The translations under genes and the position numbers were made by a program. Below the pieces are notes generated by a model, which saw only the letters and a program-made list of their open reading frames with translations, was not told the origin of the DNA and searched no databases. Below are positions 19,367 to 29,997 of a DNA stretch of 64,000 nucleotides, in pieces. This stretch comes from Saccharomyces paradoxus. Taxonomy: Eukaryota; Ascomycota; Saccharomycetes; Saccharomycetales; Saccharomycetaceae. Position 1 is the stretch's first letter, and each line of letters opens with the position of its first letter. The stretch lies in assembly GCF_002079055.1 (NCBI RefSeq), contig NC_047490.1, positions 1,240,001 through 1,304,000 on the forward strand, given 5' to 3'.

Positions 19367-19772
19367 ACGACAAAAACATAGCCAAAAATAGCCATTAACT
19401 GTGCATAATCCCTGTTAGAAGCAGCGCTTGTAACAAAATATGATCATAGAAATTGATACCCATTAATACATACAGGCGTACGCCGACTTATCCTTTTATT
19501 ATCAACACCGTTATTGTTGTTCTATATACCATTAAGTATTGCATTTGTAATTGTATGAGCCCTTCTATTTATACATGAAGGTTTTTATTTTAATATTTTC
19601 CGGAAATATCAATACTCCATTAATTCTACCCGATGATAACCGAGATGAATGGAAATAGTAACTAACCGATGGAAAAAAGAGCGAGAATAAACCACGTCAG
19701 TAATAGAAAGTTAGTCTCTGAAATATCTGCCCTACGAGTAATACGATTACATTAATCACTCTTTTCTCGTTA
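19367..19772. promoter_or_regulatory. ARO80 promoter with Aro80-type CCG-N7-CCG site
   Basis: At 19630-19642 the sequence reads CCG, seven bases (ATGATAA, holding a GATAA core), CCG. A third position at the same spacing is TGG (19650-19652). Aro80 binds CCG triplets spaced by seven bases, and ARO80 is one of its known targets in S. cerevisiae, so this may be an autoregulatory site. It lies about 130 bp before the ATG. The rest of the 406 bp shows nothing else I can name. Confidence 0.6.
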
Positions 19773-22637
19773 ATGTCTCTTAAGAGAAGATCCTCGGAAA
19801 AAACAGCACCTGCACTTCCTAAACGGAGAAGAACCTACCAAGCTTGCATCAGCTGCAGATCAAGGAAGGTGAAATGTGATCTGGGTCCAGTTGATAACCC
19901 CCACGACCCACCGTGTGCACGTTGCAAAAGGGAGCTAAAAAAATGTATTTTTAGTTCTAATAAAGGTGCTACGAATGGCCCATCCCCTAACATGATTGAT
20001 ACAATATGCCAGACATCTTTAGGTGAGAGTAAGCAAGAGATACGGAATGGCTCAACGAGCCCGATTCCATCAGATATTCCTTTGTCAAGAAAAGGGACCA
20101 ATAATGAAACATCTTTCAAATCAGAAGGGGTGAAGTGGAAGCTTGAACTTTCCTCCATGCAGAACGCTTTAGAGTTTTTAGCCCAAGCTGCTGGTACTGT
20201 AGCAAAAGAAGGAGCAAAGGAAATCATAAAGGACAAGTCTGCAACACCGAAACCGCTCGAAAGCTCTTTACATCCACCAAGTAAATCTGCCACGGACGAA
20301 GGGTTGAAACGACTTTCAAAAAGTGAGAGTGCTGCTTCTGCTACTAACACACCTTACGAAAATACGACAGCTATGCTTACTTTCACGCTGAATGCGAATA
20401 GGAAAACGTCGCAATTAGTAGAAGAAATTAGTAGAGTCAGACCCATACCCACCCGGAAAATAGATGACTTCGAATACATCGGTCCAGATAGCTTGCTCAC
20501 AAAAGAGGAGGCGATTGAACTCATAGAGGCATTTTTTCTCACGATGCATCCGTTTTTCCCCAATATCCCACTACAATTGCATACTCCTGAAGAATTGGCA
20601 GAATATCCAATTTTATTTTGTGCAATTTTGACTGTTTCTGCTCGCTATCATCCATTCAATACTTTAGGATTGGATAATGGGGAAGATGGGATGAGGCACA
20701 TTGAAGTTCACGATAAATTATGGGTATATTGCCAGAAACTTATATCTCAAACAATTTGGGCAGAAGCTAGTACTAGGTCAATTGGTACCGTGCTTGCTTT
20801 CATAATTTTCACCGAATGGAACCCAAGAAGTATCCATTATAAGTGGTCAGACTATGCAAATGATCCAGAGTTAAACAATGTTAATGCTAGAGGAAGTAAG
20901 AATATTAACACGAGAAAGGACGAAGAAGGATTGACTGGTGTCGGCGCCATCCGTAGAAGCGACCGGATGTCATGGATGCTGACTGGGTCTGCAGTAAGAC
21001 TGGCGCAAGATATGGGGTTCATTGAAAATAGCTCAAAAATATTCATTGTTACTCATATATCTGAGACTACAAGTGCCATGAATATGAACCAAAGGTCTTT
21101 ATTGGCGGAATCATTCAGCGTTTTAAACTTAAATTTAGGGAAGTTTGAAAACGATGGAAATGAAAACAATGAGGATTATCTTGGGAACGAAAAATTTTAT
21201 CTGGATGAGATTTTGCCTGATAATGAAAGCAGAGAAAGGTGGAGAAGAATTTTCGAAAGCTCAGAAAATGATAATGACAACGAGAAATATTTGTTAACAG
21301 ATTGGGAAAGGGAGTTTTTGAACGATGAATACGTTTTATATTACTCTAATAAAAAGGACGATACTAACTTGGCACAAAACCATACGCCACCATTTCCGTT
21401 AAGATTCTCGTTCGCCCAAAGAGCAAAAATAGAGATAATTCGAATCCTATCCATAGCATATGAGACAATTTACTGCGAGAAGAATAAGAGAAAATTGGCA
21501 ACAACTGACCAGAGACACAACCTGTCCGTTCTAAGTGTTTTTTCTCCCTTGATAGAGGGCTGGCTTAGCAACTACAGAGAAGTTCTTGTACCTCTTTCTG
21601 ATGTTCCTTTCTCACTAGCAGATAGGAAAAATAAAAAACAAATGCTTGATAACATCGATAGAATAAATGGTGAAAGTATTATCACAGATTTCAATTATTG
21701 TCAGCTTTACATCTTTTCCCTTGCGCTACAAGTAGATGGGAAAACAAGCAGATTGAATATGAATGAAATTGTGACAAGCGCGAGGTATGTAGAATTAGCT
21801 TACAGATCTGCAAAAGAAATATTGGGTTCTGCCAAGCGAGTTTCACGACAAGGAATGCTAAAGTACATGCCCGTAAGATGGGTAATACGGATAATTAGAT
21901 CCATCGCGTTCATAGTGAAATGCTACCTAACACTTACTGGCAGTGAACTTGCAACAAATCCAGATGCCAGAAACATCTTAAAGTTGAGTGCGATATCGGT
22001 TGATGAAACGTTCGATATCATTCGCGACACTGCAGTTACCTTGAAAGAAGCCACGCCAGATGAGTTACATCTTTGTCAAAGGTATGCAGCCATATTAATG
22101 TACTTATGCACAGAAATGAAACTTCGAAAAAAATCCTACTTAGATCGACCACCCTTATTAAGAAGTGGCACGACTTCCCTAGAAGGCAATTGTGAATCAT
22201 CACTGGAGGGAGTGGAGTTCGCTAAGAAGCCCACATTTTCTAAACGTATGGGATGCAATAAAACTGAGAGTAATTTTGAACCCTCAGAAAGGCCTGTCAC
22301 AGAGGAAATTGATAGCAATTTTAATAATCCAAATAATATATCTTCTAAAGCTATTGTTTATCCCTACGTTGAACAAAATAATGATATAACAGCAGCGTTA
22401 CTAAACAATGAGCTTTTCCAAGGCCCATCACTATCTGAAGAAGTCACAGATTGGTTCGGTGCTAGTGAAGATATCGGGCTGGAATTTGTAGAGCCATGGA
22501 CAGAACTTATTGAACAACGGTACATGCAATGCGGAGATGGCGATAACAATAACTTTGAGAATTTATACAATTTATTTGTGAATAGTTATGACATCGATAA
22601 TGATACTGATAACTCAAGGCCGATAACACGTAAATAA
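19773..22637 (+). CDS. ARO80: Zn2Cys6 activator of aromatic amino acid catabolism
   Basis: Aro80 activates ARO9 and ARO10 in response to tryptophan, tyrosine and phenylalanine, directing them to fusel alcohols. The 954-residue product is close to the S. cerevisiae length (950). A basic N terminus leads into the binuclear zinc cluster with C25, C28, C35, C48, C51 and C58 ([15 protein letters not shown] ... [13 protein letters not shown]). The long loop between C35 and C48 is typical of this protein. The fungal-specific middle homology region follows at about 240-700, and the C-terminal part is acidic and Asn-rich, plausibly an activation domain. Confidence 0.94.
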   Translation: MSLKRRSSEKTAPALPKRRRTYQACISCRSRKVKCDLGPVDNPHDPPCARCKRELKKCIFSSNKGATNGPSPNMIDTICQTSLGESKQEIRNGSTSPIPSDIPLSRKGTNNETSFKSEGVKWKLELSSMQNALEFLAQAAGTVAKEGAKEIIKDKSATPKPLESSLHPPSKSATDEGLKRLSKSESAASATNTPYENTTAMLTFTLNANRKTSQLVEEISRVRPIPTRKIDDFEYIGPDSLLTKEEAIELIEAFFLTMHPFFPNIPLQLHTPEELAEYPILFCAILTVSARYHPFNTLGLDNGEDGMRHIEVHDKLWVYCQKLISQTIWAEASTRSIGTVLAFIIFTEWNPRSIHYKWSDYANDPELNNVNARGSKNINTRKDEEGLTGVGAIRRSDRMSWMLTGSAVRLAQDMGFIENSSKIFIVTHISETTSAMNMNQRSLLAESFSVLNLNLGKFENDGNENNEDYLGNEKFYLDEILPDNESRERWRRIFESSENDNDNEKYLLTDWEREFLNDEYVLYYSNKKDDTNLAQNHTPPFPLRFSFAQRAKIEIIRILSIAYETIYCEKNKRKLATTDQRHNLSVLSVFSPLIEGWLSNYREVLVPLSDVPFSLADRKNKKQMLDNIDRINGESIITDFNYCQLYIFSLALQVDGKTSRLNMNEIVTSARYVELAYRSAKEILGSAKRVSRQGMLKYMPVRWVIRIIRSIAFIVKCYLTLTGSELATNPDARNILKLSAISVDETFDIIRDTAVTLKEATPDELHLCQRYAAILMYLCTEMKLRKKSYLDRPPLLRSGTTSLEGNCESSLEGVEFAKKPTFSKRMGCNKTESNFEPSERPVTEEIDSNFNNPNNISSKAIVYPYVEQNNDITAALLNNELFQGPSLSEEVTDWFGASEDIGLEFVEPWTELIEQRYMQCGDGDNNNFENLYNLFVNSYDIDNDTDNSRPITRK

Positions 22638-23054
22638 ACAGATGTCAAAAAATTATATCATCAACTAAAACAATCACTCTGGTCTCGGAAAACACACGTA
22701 CATATAAAGGCGTGAATAACTGGGAAGAATGGGGGGATTATATATTACAATGCTTCATAATATCAAGACCGATTTTCAATTGTGCACATGCGTTGATTGT
22801 TCCACTTAATCGACCACTTATTTATCGACTTCTATGGCAATGCAGGCTAGTGCACTTTAGGAACGGCTATTTAATATATAGGAATATGCAGCAAAATTGG
22901 TTGGATACGTTAAAAGTATGTTAAACATTCTACACATGCTGGAAGGTGAGAATGAGAAATATGGCGTGGAAATGCCTACTAGAACACGAAAAAAAAAAAT
23001 GCTAACATTCTAGGAGCGATAAAAATCAAAAAGAGAAAACAGAGTTCATAAGGT
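22638..23054. other. Convergent intergenic region ARO80-SIP1
   Basis: These 417 bp separate two 3' ends. There is a nine-A run near 22990. I see no gene, RNA or LTR remnant, so it presumably holds the two terminators. Confidence 0.4.
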
Positions 23055-25520
23055 TCACTGTGAATTAAAGTTATGGTTGTTGCCCTGGGACTTTTGTGTT
23101 TTGTAATAACAAGGTGCATAAATTACCTGGGTGATAAATTTCCCCTCATATCTTGTGGTGCAAGCTACACTGATTATTTCATCTCTAATACTGCTTGTTA
23201 ATAAATGGTTCAAGTTCACGTGAGGTATGATATGGTTTATCGCACCTTCATCCCTATCATGCGATTCCGAATTCTGATTGCTTTGATTTAGTATTCGGTT
23301 CAAATAGGATGAATTTAGGTATATTGGCAAGTCAGGAACTGGGTATCTACTCAAAAACACCGCCTCTGCTGTCTCCGCATCAATATTACCACCTTGCTGT
23401 AAAGTAGAAAATAAATCATCTTGGTTACAGTCAACCACTTTATGCGTAAAGCTGGGACGATCTTGAGGAGGTAAATCATCGAAATCTCCCTTTGCAGAAG
23501 CCGTAGGGCCGTCGCCTATATTAAATAAATTTGGTATTTCATTCGAATACTCCAACTTTTCAGGCTTGACTTCAGCCATTAAATCCAAACTACTTGCTTT
23601 CAGGCGTACAAATGAGCCGCGCATATTTATTGAATTTGACCTACTTAAGCCTCTATAATCCGAGAACGGTGTACTTGGTCTCTCAACACCCTTAGCAGAA
23701 TAGTACGAAGATTTTCGAGAGGAGGAAGACAATCTTTTAAGTTCAGGCCTTTTGGGCGATTCTTCATCTGATGTCAGCTTTATTTGTGATTCCATATCTG
23801 CTTCATTTCTAAATGGCTCGATCGTATGGTAACCGGGCAATACTTCAAACCAGTTGACAAAATTGCCTTCTGAATCTGTAGCCGTAGGAAGAAAGTTTGA
23901 GTGGGTCAATAAACCATTGATGGAGAATTGTAGTCTATAAATTCCTGCAGGCAAGAAAAGATCCGGAACAAACCATTCCTTATGCACATCATCATAAACC
24001 ATGCGGATCTTAGGATTTAATTGTTTTTCTGAGTCTAAACTTGCATTCTCATCCAAGCTAAGCTCTCTTTGTTCTTTGAGAGCAGAAGCAATATCATTAC
24101 TTACTATAGAGACTTCCGTGGTTGCAGCCACGTTACCATCGTCCTTCCATTTTAAAACAACTAGAGTATTTTCGGTAGAGTTTGTTGATGATATTGAAGA
24201 CATACTTGACATGGAATTAAAGTGATGAGATATTTCCCTATGCTGCGGTGCAGAATATTGGCTTTCATTGTCGTTAATAATTGGATGTAGTGGATGCAAA
24301 GGTTGTAAATTTAAAGCGTTTGGTAAGACACTCTTTCTTGATTGTAAAGAATGCAAAGAAGCAAATGAGGATCTTCTTGAATTTGAGGCCGACCTTAATT
24401 TTTTATTCTGTGCTTTCTTTGTCTTATTCTCGTGCTTATTCAAATCTCTTTCCATTAAGGTCTTATCACCATACAATTTCATCATCATTTTTGCGGTAGC
24501 AGATATAGGTGCGGTAAAATCGTCGTTAGAACCTCCCGAGTTCCCCTTGTTACGAATGTTATTTTCACTATCGCCATTGTTATTACTGTGGCTTAACCTT
24601 TCTGTAGCATACATTGAATTGGAGGAATTTACTCTTGAAAGACGTTGCATATCCTTTTTTAAAGCATTTTGTAAAAGCGATTGGTTCAAAACCATATCTT
24701 CACTTTGAAGTACCCCTGCTTCTGCATCTACACTATCGCTGTTTTTCTCTTTATCTATCTGTAAGCTCTCAGAAAATTTTGAGTCAGTATTTAGATATTG
24801 ATATTGGTATGCATGGACAGATGGTTTCTTTGCATAGGGCTGTCTTACAGGAATATCAATGGAATCCGTCTTGATTAAGGGAGGCAGTGATGCAGAGTGC
24901 ACCGATGAAGACCTTGTCGGAGAAGGGGAGGCAGTAGCTGAATTTTCTAAAAGATTTTTCTTCAATGCAATGATACTCGAGCGATGCCTTTCATGGTGTG
25001 AATTGTTGTTTCGTTCATCTTCTGTTGTTTCATCAACCATGGTGTAATTCAAAGTAGATAGATCGTCCAGATCGCTCTTAGTTTGTTTAACAGTGGCCAT
25101 TGATGGACCGGGACTCAAGAGCGACGGAGATTTCACCTGCTCTTCGGGTGCACCCTCATCATGATCATCATTTAAAGATAAACTAGCCAACGTAGTGTCA
25201 TTCGCATCCGCAACAGCGGACAAAGAATAATCCTTTTTAAATAAGGGAGAGGGTACGCTATCGATAGTATTATCATTGTTGATGCTTCCATCACCATTTG
25301 ATGATGAATCGTGGGACGCAAGTAATTGCATTCTAGGGGGAATGGCACCATTATGGTCACTGGCATGACTGGCGTGTCTTTTATGGGTACTCTTTCTGCT
25401 GTTAAACAATTGAGAAGTTATGCTTCCCTGACGATCTTTATTAAATGCTTCATGAAGATGATATCCATGTTCCTTTTTGTTGGAATGCGATGGATCCTGA
25501 GTAGAAGGACTGTTCCCCAT
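23055..25520 (-). CDS. SIP1: Snf1 kinase beta subunit
   Basis: Sip1 is one of three alternative beta subunits of the Snf1 (AMPK) complex and directs it to the vacuolar membrane when glucose is scarce. The 821-residue protein starts MGNSPSTQ, an N-myristoylation signal known to matter for Sip1 targeting. A long Ser/Asn-rich low-complexity region follows. The AMPK-beta glycogen-binding-like domain is at about 455-590 (VLKWKDDGNV ... EWFVPDLFLPAGIYRLQFSINGL). The C-terminal ASC domain, which contacts Snf1 and Snf4, covers about the last 130 residues (PVPDLPIYLNSSYLNRILN ... INHIIPHVNLNHLL). Length and order fit YDR422C. Confidence 0.95.
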   Translation of the reverse strand: MGNSPSTQDPSHSNKKEHGYHLHEAFNKDRQGSITSQLFNSRKSTHKRHASHASDHNGAIPPRMQLLASHDSSSNGDGSINNDNTIDSVPSPLFKKDYSLSAVADANDTTLASLSLNDDHDEGAPEEQVKSPSLLSPGPSMATVKQTKSDLDDLSTLNYTMVDETTEDERNNNSHHERHRSSIIALKKNLLENSATASPSPTRSSSVHSASLPPLIKTDSIDIPVRQPYAKKPSVHAYQYQYLNTDSKFSESLQIDKEKNSDSVDAEAGVLQSEDMVLNQSLLQNALKKDMQRLSRVNSSNSMYATERLSHSNNNGDSENNIRNKGNSGGSNDDFTAPISATAKMMMKLYGDKTLMERDLNKHENKTKKAQNKKLRSASNSRRSSFASLHSLQSRKSVLPNALNLQPLHPLHPIINDNESQYSAPQHREISHHFNSMSSMSSISSTNSTENTLVVLKWKDDGNVAATTEVSIVSNDIASALKEQRELSLDENASLDSEKQLNPKIRMVYDDVHKEWFVPDLFLPAGIYRLQFSINGLLTHSNFLPTATDSEGNFVNWFEVLPGYHTIEPFRNEADMESQIKLTSDEESPKRPELKRLSSSSRKSSYYSAKGVERPSTPFSDYRGLSRSNSINMRGSFVRLKASSLDLMAEVKPEKLEYSNEIPNLFNIGDGPTASAKGDFDDLPPQDRPSFTHKVVDCNQDDLFSTLQQGGNIDAETAEAVFLSRYPVPDLPIYLNSSYLNRILNQSNQNSESHDRDEGAINHIIPHVNLNHLLTSSIRDEIISVACTTRYEGKFITQVIYAPCYYKTQKSQGNNHNFNSQ

Positions 25521-25800
25521 GATGACTGCAACAACTTATTTGATCAGACAGTTCAATTTTCCAAGATGTCAGTCCACACGCAAAAAAAGGATAGAGGGGA
25601 CAGGAAATACTGGGTAAGATACCTTGTTTTACCTAGATATTCACCTGTATCCGATATACCTACCATTGTTAATTGCCAGTATTATTTCACTGAGACAATG
25701 GTAAAAAGACAAAGTAAAAGCATCTATTCAACGTAAAAAGTGATAAATATACAGTTCCGTCACGCATCACTAAGTATATTGAGAATATACGTAGTGTATG

Positions 25801-27069
25801 CTACAAGAGTTGTCTAGCAAGAGCACTTTGTAAGTCACGAGCCCGCACTGCGATTTTGCAGTCATCTGTACATTTTGCCTTGATCATTAATTCGTTGCAT
25901 AAATTATCAATGTCCAAAGAAGAATACTTTGGTAGGGAAGAGATCTCTTCGAGAATGCGACAGCAAGACGCTTTTTCATTCGATAAGGCGCTGGTAATGT
26001 GTTCGATTGCTTCAGATTGAGTTCCAAATATTCTCGCACGAGGAGAAGGCATTGGAAGTACCGAAACTAGAGATTCCTGATTCAACAGATACCTTGTTAT
26101 CAGTTCACATTTGATCTCCTTATTTAACGATGATTTGATCCCCGTACACTTGCCCCTGCATATATTATCGCACTTGCTCTCTATAGCAAGGGGGAGCACG
26201 CTAGAAAGTAAGATATCATCTTCAATCTCGTGAGAAAAATACTTTTGGTCAATTTCATTAAGACATGGTAGTGAGTCTATTTTTTCAGCGGTCAAACCCT
26301 CAGAATGCCCAGAGAGGTGGTTATGAATCTCGTAGTCTAAGCCTTCTGTACCGGTCTGTCCGCCACTGAATACAAGATCGAGACTACAGTCTCGATTTTC
26401 ACTATTATTAGCACTTTTGTCGCCGATAATAATGGCGCCTGTTCGATTATGAGGGGGAGAATCCCACATATTGGTTAGCTTAGGAGTGTTGCATAAGCCC
26501 ATGGTCCAGATATATTTCCCGCTTTCTTGTGTGTGCGGGTGTACTTCCGTATCTGTGTTGACAATCATGTTTCCACTTAAACTGGGAGATGGCAGTCCCT
26601 CTGTACTTTTACTAATCACTGTAATTGTTTCTTTTTCTTCATATTTCCTTTTCTGTTGTTCCTCATCCCTTTGTTCTTTTTGCAGGTTATCGAGAAATGC
26701 CAGTATTCTTTCGTCATCTGAATTCTTAGCTCTATATCTTGAAATTTCAGACAATAAACTCCTTAAAGAGCCCTGCAGAAAATCCGTGGTGATCTTGTTT
26801 TGCGCATCTCTCTGCTCAAGTAACTCTGTCCTCTCCTGCAAACTTTTCAATTTGGCTTCCTTCCTATCTCGGAACGCTCGTTGAGCTGCCCTGTTCTGGG
26901 CAGTCCTCCTACTCTTAGCCTCTGTGTCGATCCTTTTTCTTGGTCTGCCCACCTTCCTCTTAGGTGTTCCACCTTTGTTTACCGAAACCTTCCCCTTCAT
27001 TCCACTTGTTAAATATACTGATTCGCCTTGGGAGGAATATAACCCATTTATCCTAACTGGATGTCCCAT
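25801..27069 (-). CDS. CAD1: AP-1-like bZIP stress factor (Yap2)
   Basis: Cad1/Yap2 is a Yap-family bZIP activator that confers cadmium and drug tolerance. The product has 422 residues (409 in S. cerevisiae). The basic region at about 36-75 contains NRAAQRAFRDRKEAK, the fungal AP-1 signature that recognises TTACTAA-type sites. A leucine-zipper segment follows. The C-terminal cysteine-rich domain includes ASCCRILEEISSLPKYSSLD and KAKCTDDCKI, used in redox and metal sensing and Crm1 export. The start MGHPVRINGLY aligns with the known N terminus, with extra residues before the basic region. Its promoter is squeezed between its ATG and the DYN2 3' end, only 90 bp. Confidence 0.94.
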   Translation of the reverse strand: MGHPVRINGLYSSQGESVYLTSGMKGKVSVNKGGTPKRKVGRPRKRIDTEAKSRRTAQNRAAQRAFRDRKEAKLKSLQERTELLEQRDAQNKITTDFLQGSLRSLLSEISRYRAKNSDDERILAFLDNLQKEQRDEEQQKRKYEEKETITVISKSTEGLPSPSLSGNMIVNTDTEVHPHTQESGKYIWTMGLCNTPKLTNMWDSPPHNRTGAIIIGDKSANNSENRDCSLDLVFSGGQTGTEGLDYEIHNHLSGHSEGLTAEKIDSLPCLNEIDQKYFSHEIEDDILLSSVLPLAIESKCDNICRGKCTGIKSSLNKEIKCELITRYLLNQESLVSVLPMPSPRARIFGTQSEAIEHITSALSNEKASCCRILEEISSLPKYSSLDIDNLCNELMIKAKCTDDCKIAVRARDLQSALARQLL

Positions 27070-27159
27070 TGCTTATATGTCGTCCTTAAAAGTAAACACC
27101 CCATTCGTATAAAAGTATAGTAGTAATACGTTATTAATTAACTATGGAAGAAACACTAT

Positions 27160-27422
27160 TTATGCTGTTTTGAAAACTAAAAACGCCAGTGGACCGATAT
27201 AGAAGTAAACAAAATGGCCCTTTTCGTGCGTCACATAGCTCCCGAAGTTCTTTCCGACAATAACATGCCAGGTGTTGCCGTATTTGACATCCAATTGCTT
27301 CTTCACCGTCCCAGCAATGTCTCTTTCCAACTGGTACTTGTCCAGGGCATCTTTACTGATGTTTAAAATATCCTCTTTTAGTTCGTCAGTCTAAATATCC
27401 TCTTTGTTAGTAAATGTATATT

Positions 27423-27479
<57 letters not shown>

Positions 27480-27648
27480 GTATCTGGTGGTACACTTACA
27501 TACTATGTCAGACGCCTTAACGATAGCTGCGATTCATGGAAGGAAATATCTCCTTCTTCCTCGAGTTAGTAAAGAAAAATTATATAAAAAGCCACAAACA
27601 TAACCGAGATATTACTGACATACGCGTAGCCTTATTTTCATCATTCAT
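27160..27648 (-). CDS. DYN2: Dynein light chain LC8, three exons
   Basis: Dyn2 is the LC8 light chain of cytoplasmic dynein and also a dimerising hub in the nuclear pore complex. Coding exons are 27624-27648 (25 nt), 27504-27526 (23 nt) and 27160-27390 (231 nt), together 92 residues plus stop. Spliced exons 1-2 give [16 protein letters not shown]. Exon 3 encodes the LC8 core with [20 protein letters not shown] and [19 protein letters not shown]. Both introns have GTATGT donors, TACTAAC branch points (complements at 27565-27571 and 27406-27412) and AG acceptors. Intron 1 is 97 nt and intron 2 is 113 nt. The same two-intron structure is known in S. cerevisiae. Confidence 0.95.
27427..27476. repeat. 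(CA)25 microsatellite in DYN2 intron 2
   Basis: Fifty bases of uninterrupted CA dinucleotide (GT on the coding strand) sit inside the 113-nt second intron of DYN2, between its donor and its branch point. It makes up nearly half of the intron. Confidence 0.97.
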
Positions 27649-27869
27649 TTTGGCCTATATTTATTCTTTCTTTATATCGTTTCTAGTGTCTCTTTTTACC
27701 CTGGCAGTAGTTTTGGAGGTTTTCCTTTTCTGCAGTTCCGCTAGTTTGTAAACTCCATTTAAAGGGAAAAGAGAACCAGGCTATAAGATAACGAGGCAAG
27801 GGATAGACACATAAGCACACACCTATACACGTATCGAATAATAACAAAGACTACTACGCATCCAGAAAA

Positions 27870-29747
27870 ATGGACTACAACGTATTTGAGGCGATACACG
27901 AGCAACAAAGCAACACATCTGACATGGATCTCTCCGAAGAAGATAACAACCCATTCGTCGGAACTCATCACCTATATGCTTCTGGCATTGGGACTACTAT
28001 CGGCGAAGCTCATCCGGCGAACGTGAATTCTCCACCTTCTTCGTCGTCTTTGCCATCTAGCCCAGCACATTCCTCTTCTTCTGGCTCTTCTAGAGCATCC
28101 ACGTCATCTTCAACCTCCTCCCATGCCGTTGTGGAAGCTGATGCGGAGACTGAGCCATTTGTTTCCTTGTCGATGTCTACTACTGCGACCATCAGCAAAG
28201 TTGCTCCCCATGATGCGAATGGGACCGAACAGATCCAAATCATTGATGCTGGTGATTTTAAAGATCCCTGGGGAAAACACGCTATCGGCTATGTAATCGT
28301 GTATGAAAATAACAAGATTATCAGGAGGTACTCAGAATTTCATTCTTTAAGGCAATCTTTGACTAGACTCCTCCCCACTATAATTATTCCACCCATTCCA
28401 TCCAAACATTCTCTCCTCAAATACATATGGAGCCCCATAAACGCCACAAATGATTCCAAAATCATCTCTACTAGAAAGAAAATGCTCAATTCATTCTTGT
28501 GCAACTGTTTAGACATCCAAGAAATAAACAATGATATTGTTTTCCGAAAATTTTTAAACCCTGAATTTAACTGGAAAGATGTTTTAAGCTCTTCGCCGAT
28601 AATCATACTCCCCTTGAACAACCTTTTAGCTCCACCTTTAAATCCAACAAAGCCAAGCCCCTTTCATTCTATTTTACCAATTCCATCCAACTCATCTCTG
28701 AAAAACTATAATTCGATTTGGCAACAACACATCACAATAAAAAGTCACAATGAAGTTTCTAACCTGCCAACAGAAATTTTACAAAACGAACCTCAATTTA
28801 CACATATTGAGAATTTATTTCAAAATTATAAACGAATAATCACGCACCTATTAAAAAACATAAGATCAAACAAATCTCATTTCCACTCTTTATCCACATA
28901 TTTTGCTGAATTGGGCGCATATTATAACGCCTTTAGTTTGGAAAACGACATAACCATGCCTAACAGCCACCGTGAACCTAAAAGCATCTCAAAAAACCCA
29001 ATGATGGAAATTATCAGTCATATCGAAAAGACAGGCCACTCATTCGATATTATATACATATCTTCCGAGATCTTAATTGAGAAATACAACTCTATTCTCG
29101 AGGACCCTATTAACGAATTATTGCAATTCCTAAATGAGTCATTCAGGGTTCTAAATTTCAAGAAATTGAAGTTTCTGCAATTTAAAATCTTAGAGAGGCT
29201 AATTATCGAAAAAGAGACCAAACTTTCGAGTCTTACTGAGATCGAAAACCAACTACAAAAGATCAACGAGAGCCTAATGCAGTCCACTGCATTGACAGAT
29301 GACAATTACAAAGATACAAAGGCTGTTGACCTAACATTTGCTAAAAAGGACATAAGATCGCTATCAAAGTCAAGTTCAAATTCAAGCTCAAGTGGACATC
29401 AAAACGAAATTCATATAGGCACAAGTAAACTAAACTATAAAACGTCTACACCAACAATGAATCTCAATAAATTAGAAATCAAACAATTAACAGAACAAGA
29501 AAGATCTAAACAGATAAAACAGTTAAACCAAGATTTATCCAAACTGAAAGATTGTTTATCAATTTCTATATCAGACATGCTACAAATTAACAGTTCGTCA
29601 TACAATAGCTTAATGCATACATACAATCATATTCATTTGTCCATTGGCAAAATCTTGAAGCTTTTCACAACTAGCTTCAAAGCATGGATCAAAGAGTGTC
29701 TGAAGAACTGGAAACTGGCGAAGTTACAAATCGATCAGGCCCTATAA
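27870..29747 (+). CDS. SNX41: Sorting nexin 41
   Basis: Snx41 pairs with Snx4 (Atg24) to return cargo such as the v-SNARE Snc1 from endosomes to the Golgi. The 625 residues equal the S. cerevisiae length. An acidic and Ser-rich N terminus precedes the PX domain at about 118-240, with the phosphoinositide-binding RRYSEF motif and a proline-rich loop (LPTIIIPPIPSKHSLL). The C-terminal half is helical, BAR-like, with a low-complexity Ser-rich insert near 495-510. The dubious YDR426C frame is antisense inside the gene and is omitted. It is divergent from DYN2, about 220 bp away. Confidence 0.95.
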   Translation: MDYNVFEAIHEQQSNTSDMDLSEEDNNPFVGTHHLYASGIGTTIGEAHPANVNSPPSSSSLPSSPAHSSSSGSSRASTSSSTSSHAVVEADAETEPFVSLSMSTTATISKVAPHDANGTEQIQIIDAGDFKDPWGKHAIGYVIVYENNKIIRRYSEFHSLRQSLTRLLPTIIIPPIPSKHSLLKYIWSPINATNDSKIISTRKKMLNSFLCNCLDIQEINNDIVFRKFLNPEFNWKDVLSSSPIIILPLNNLLAPPLNPTKPSPFHSILPIPSNSSLKNYNSIWQQHITIKSHNEVSNLPTEILQNEPQFTHIENLFQNYKRIITHLLKNIRSNKSHFHSLSTYFAELGAYYNAFSLENDITMPNSHREPKSISKNPMMEIISHIEKTGHSFDIIYISSEILIEKYNSILEDPINELLQFLNESFRVLNFKKLKFLQFKILERLIIEKETKLSSLTEIENQLQKINESLMQSTALTDDNYKDTKAVDLTFAKKDIRSLSKSSSNSSSSGHQNEIHIGTSKLNYKTSTPTMNLNKLEIKQLTEQERSKQIKQLNQDLSKLKDCLSISISDMLQINSSSYNSLMHTYNHIHLSIGKILKLFTTSFKAWIKECLKNWKLAKLQIDQAL

Positions 29748-29862
29748 CAAGCATAACTGTCACACATCATGTTGCAAATAGCATATACCTATATATGTAT
29801 ATACAATGTGTATGTTTAAAAAATATCGAATACGCATTCATCCTATTATATTCATTTCATTC

Positions 29863-29894
29863 TTACCCGCTTCCCACTTTCATCCGGTGGCAAA
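29863..29894 (+). promoter_or_regulatory. Reb1 site and PACE (Rpn4) element before RPN9
   Basis: TTACCCG at 29863-29869 is the Reb1 core. GGTGGCAAA at 29886-29894 is an exact proteasome-associated control element bound by Rpn4. Both lie 100-135 bp before the RPN9 start, the usual position in proteasome genes. Confidence 0.92.
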
Positions 29895-29997
29895 AATAAG
29901 AACAAATAAAACTTAGACTTGGATTAGAGAAAGAATCAAATACTATAGGAGCAAAACAACTGGCACACGCAAGCGAAACCGTATTATTGTCAGTAAG

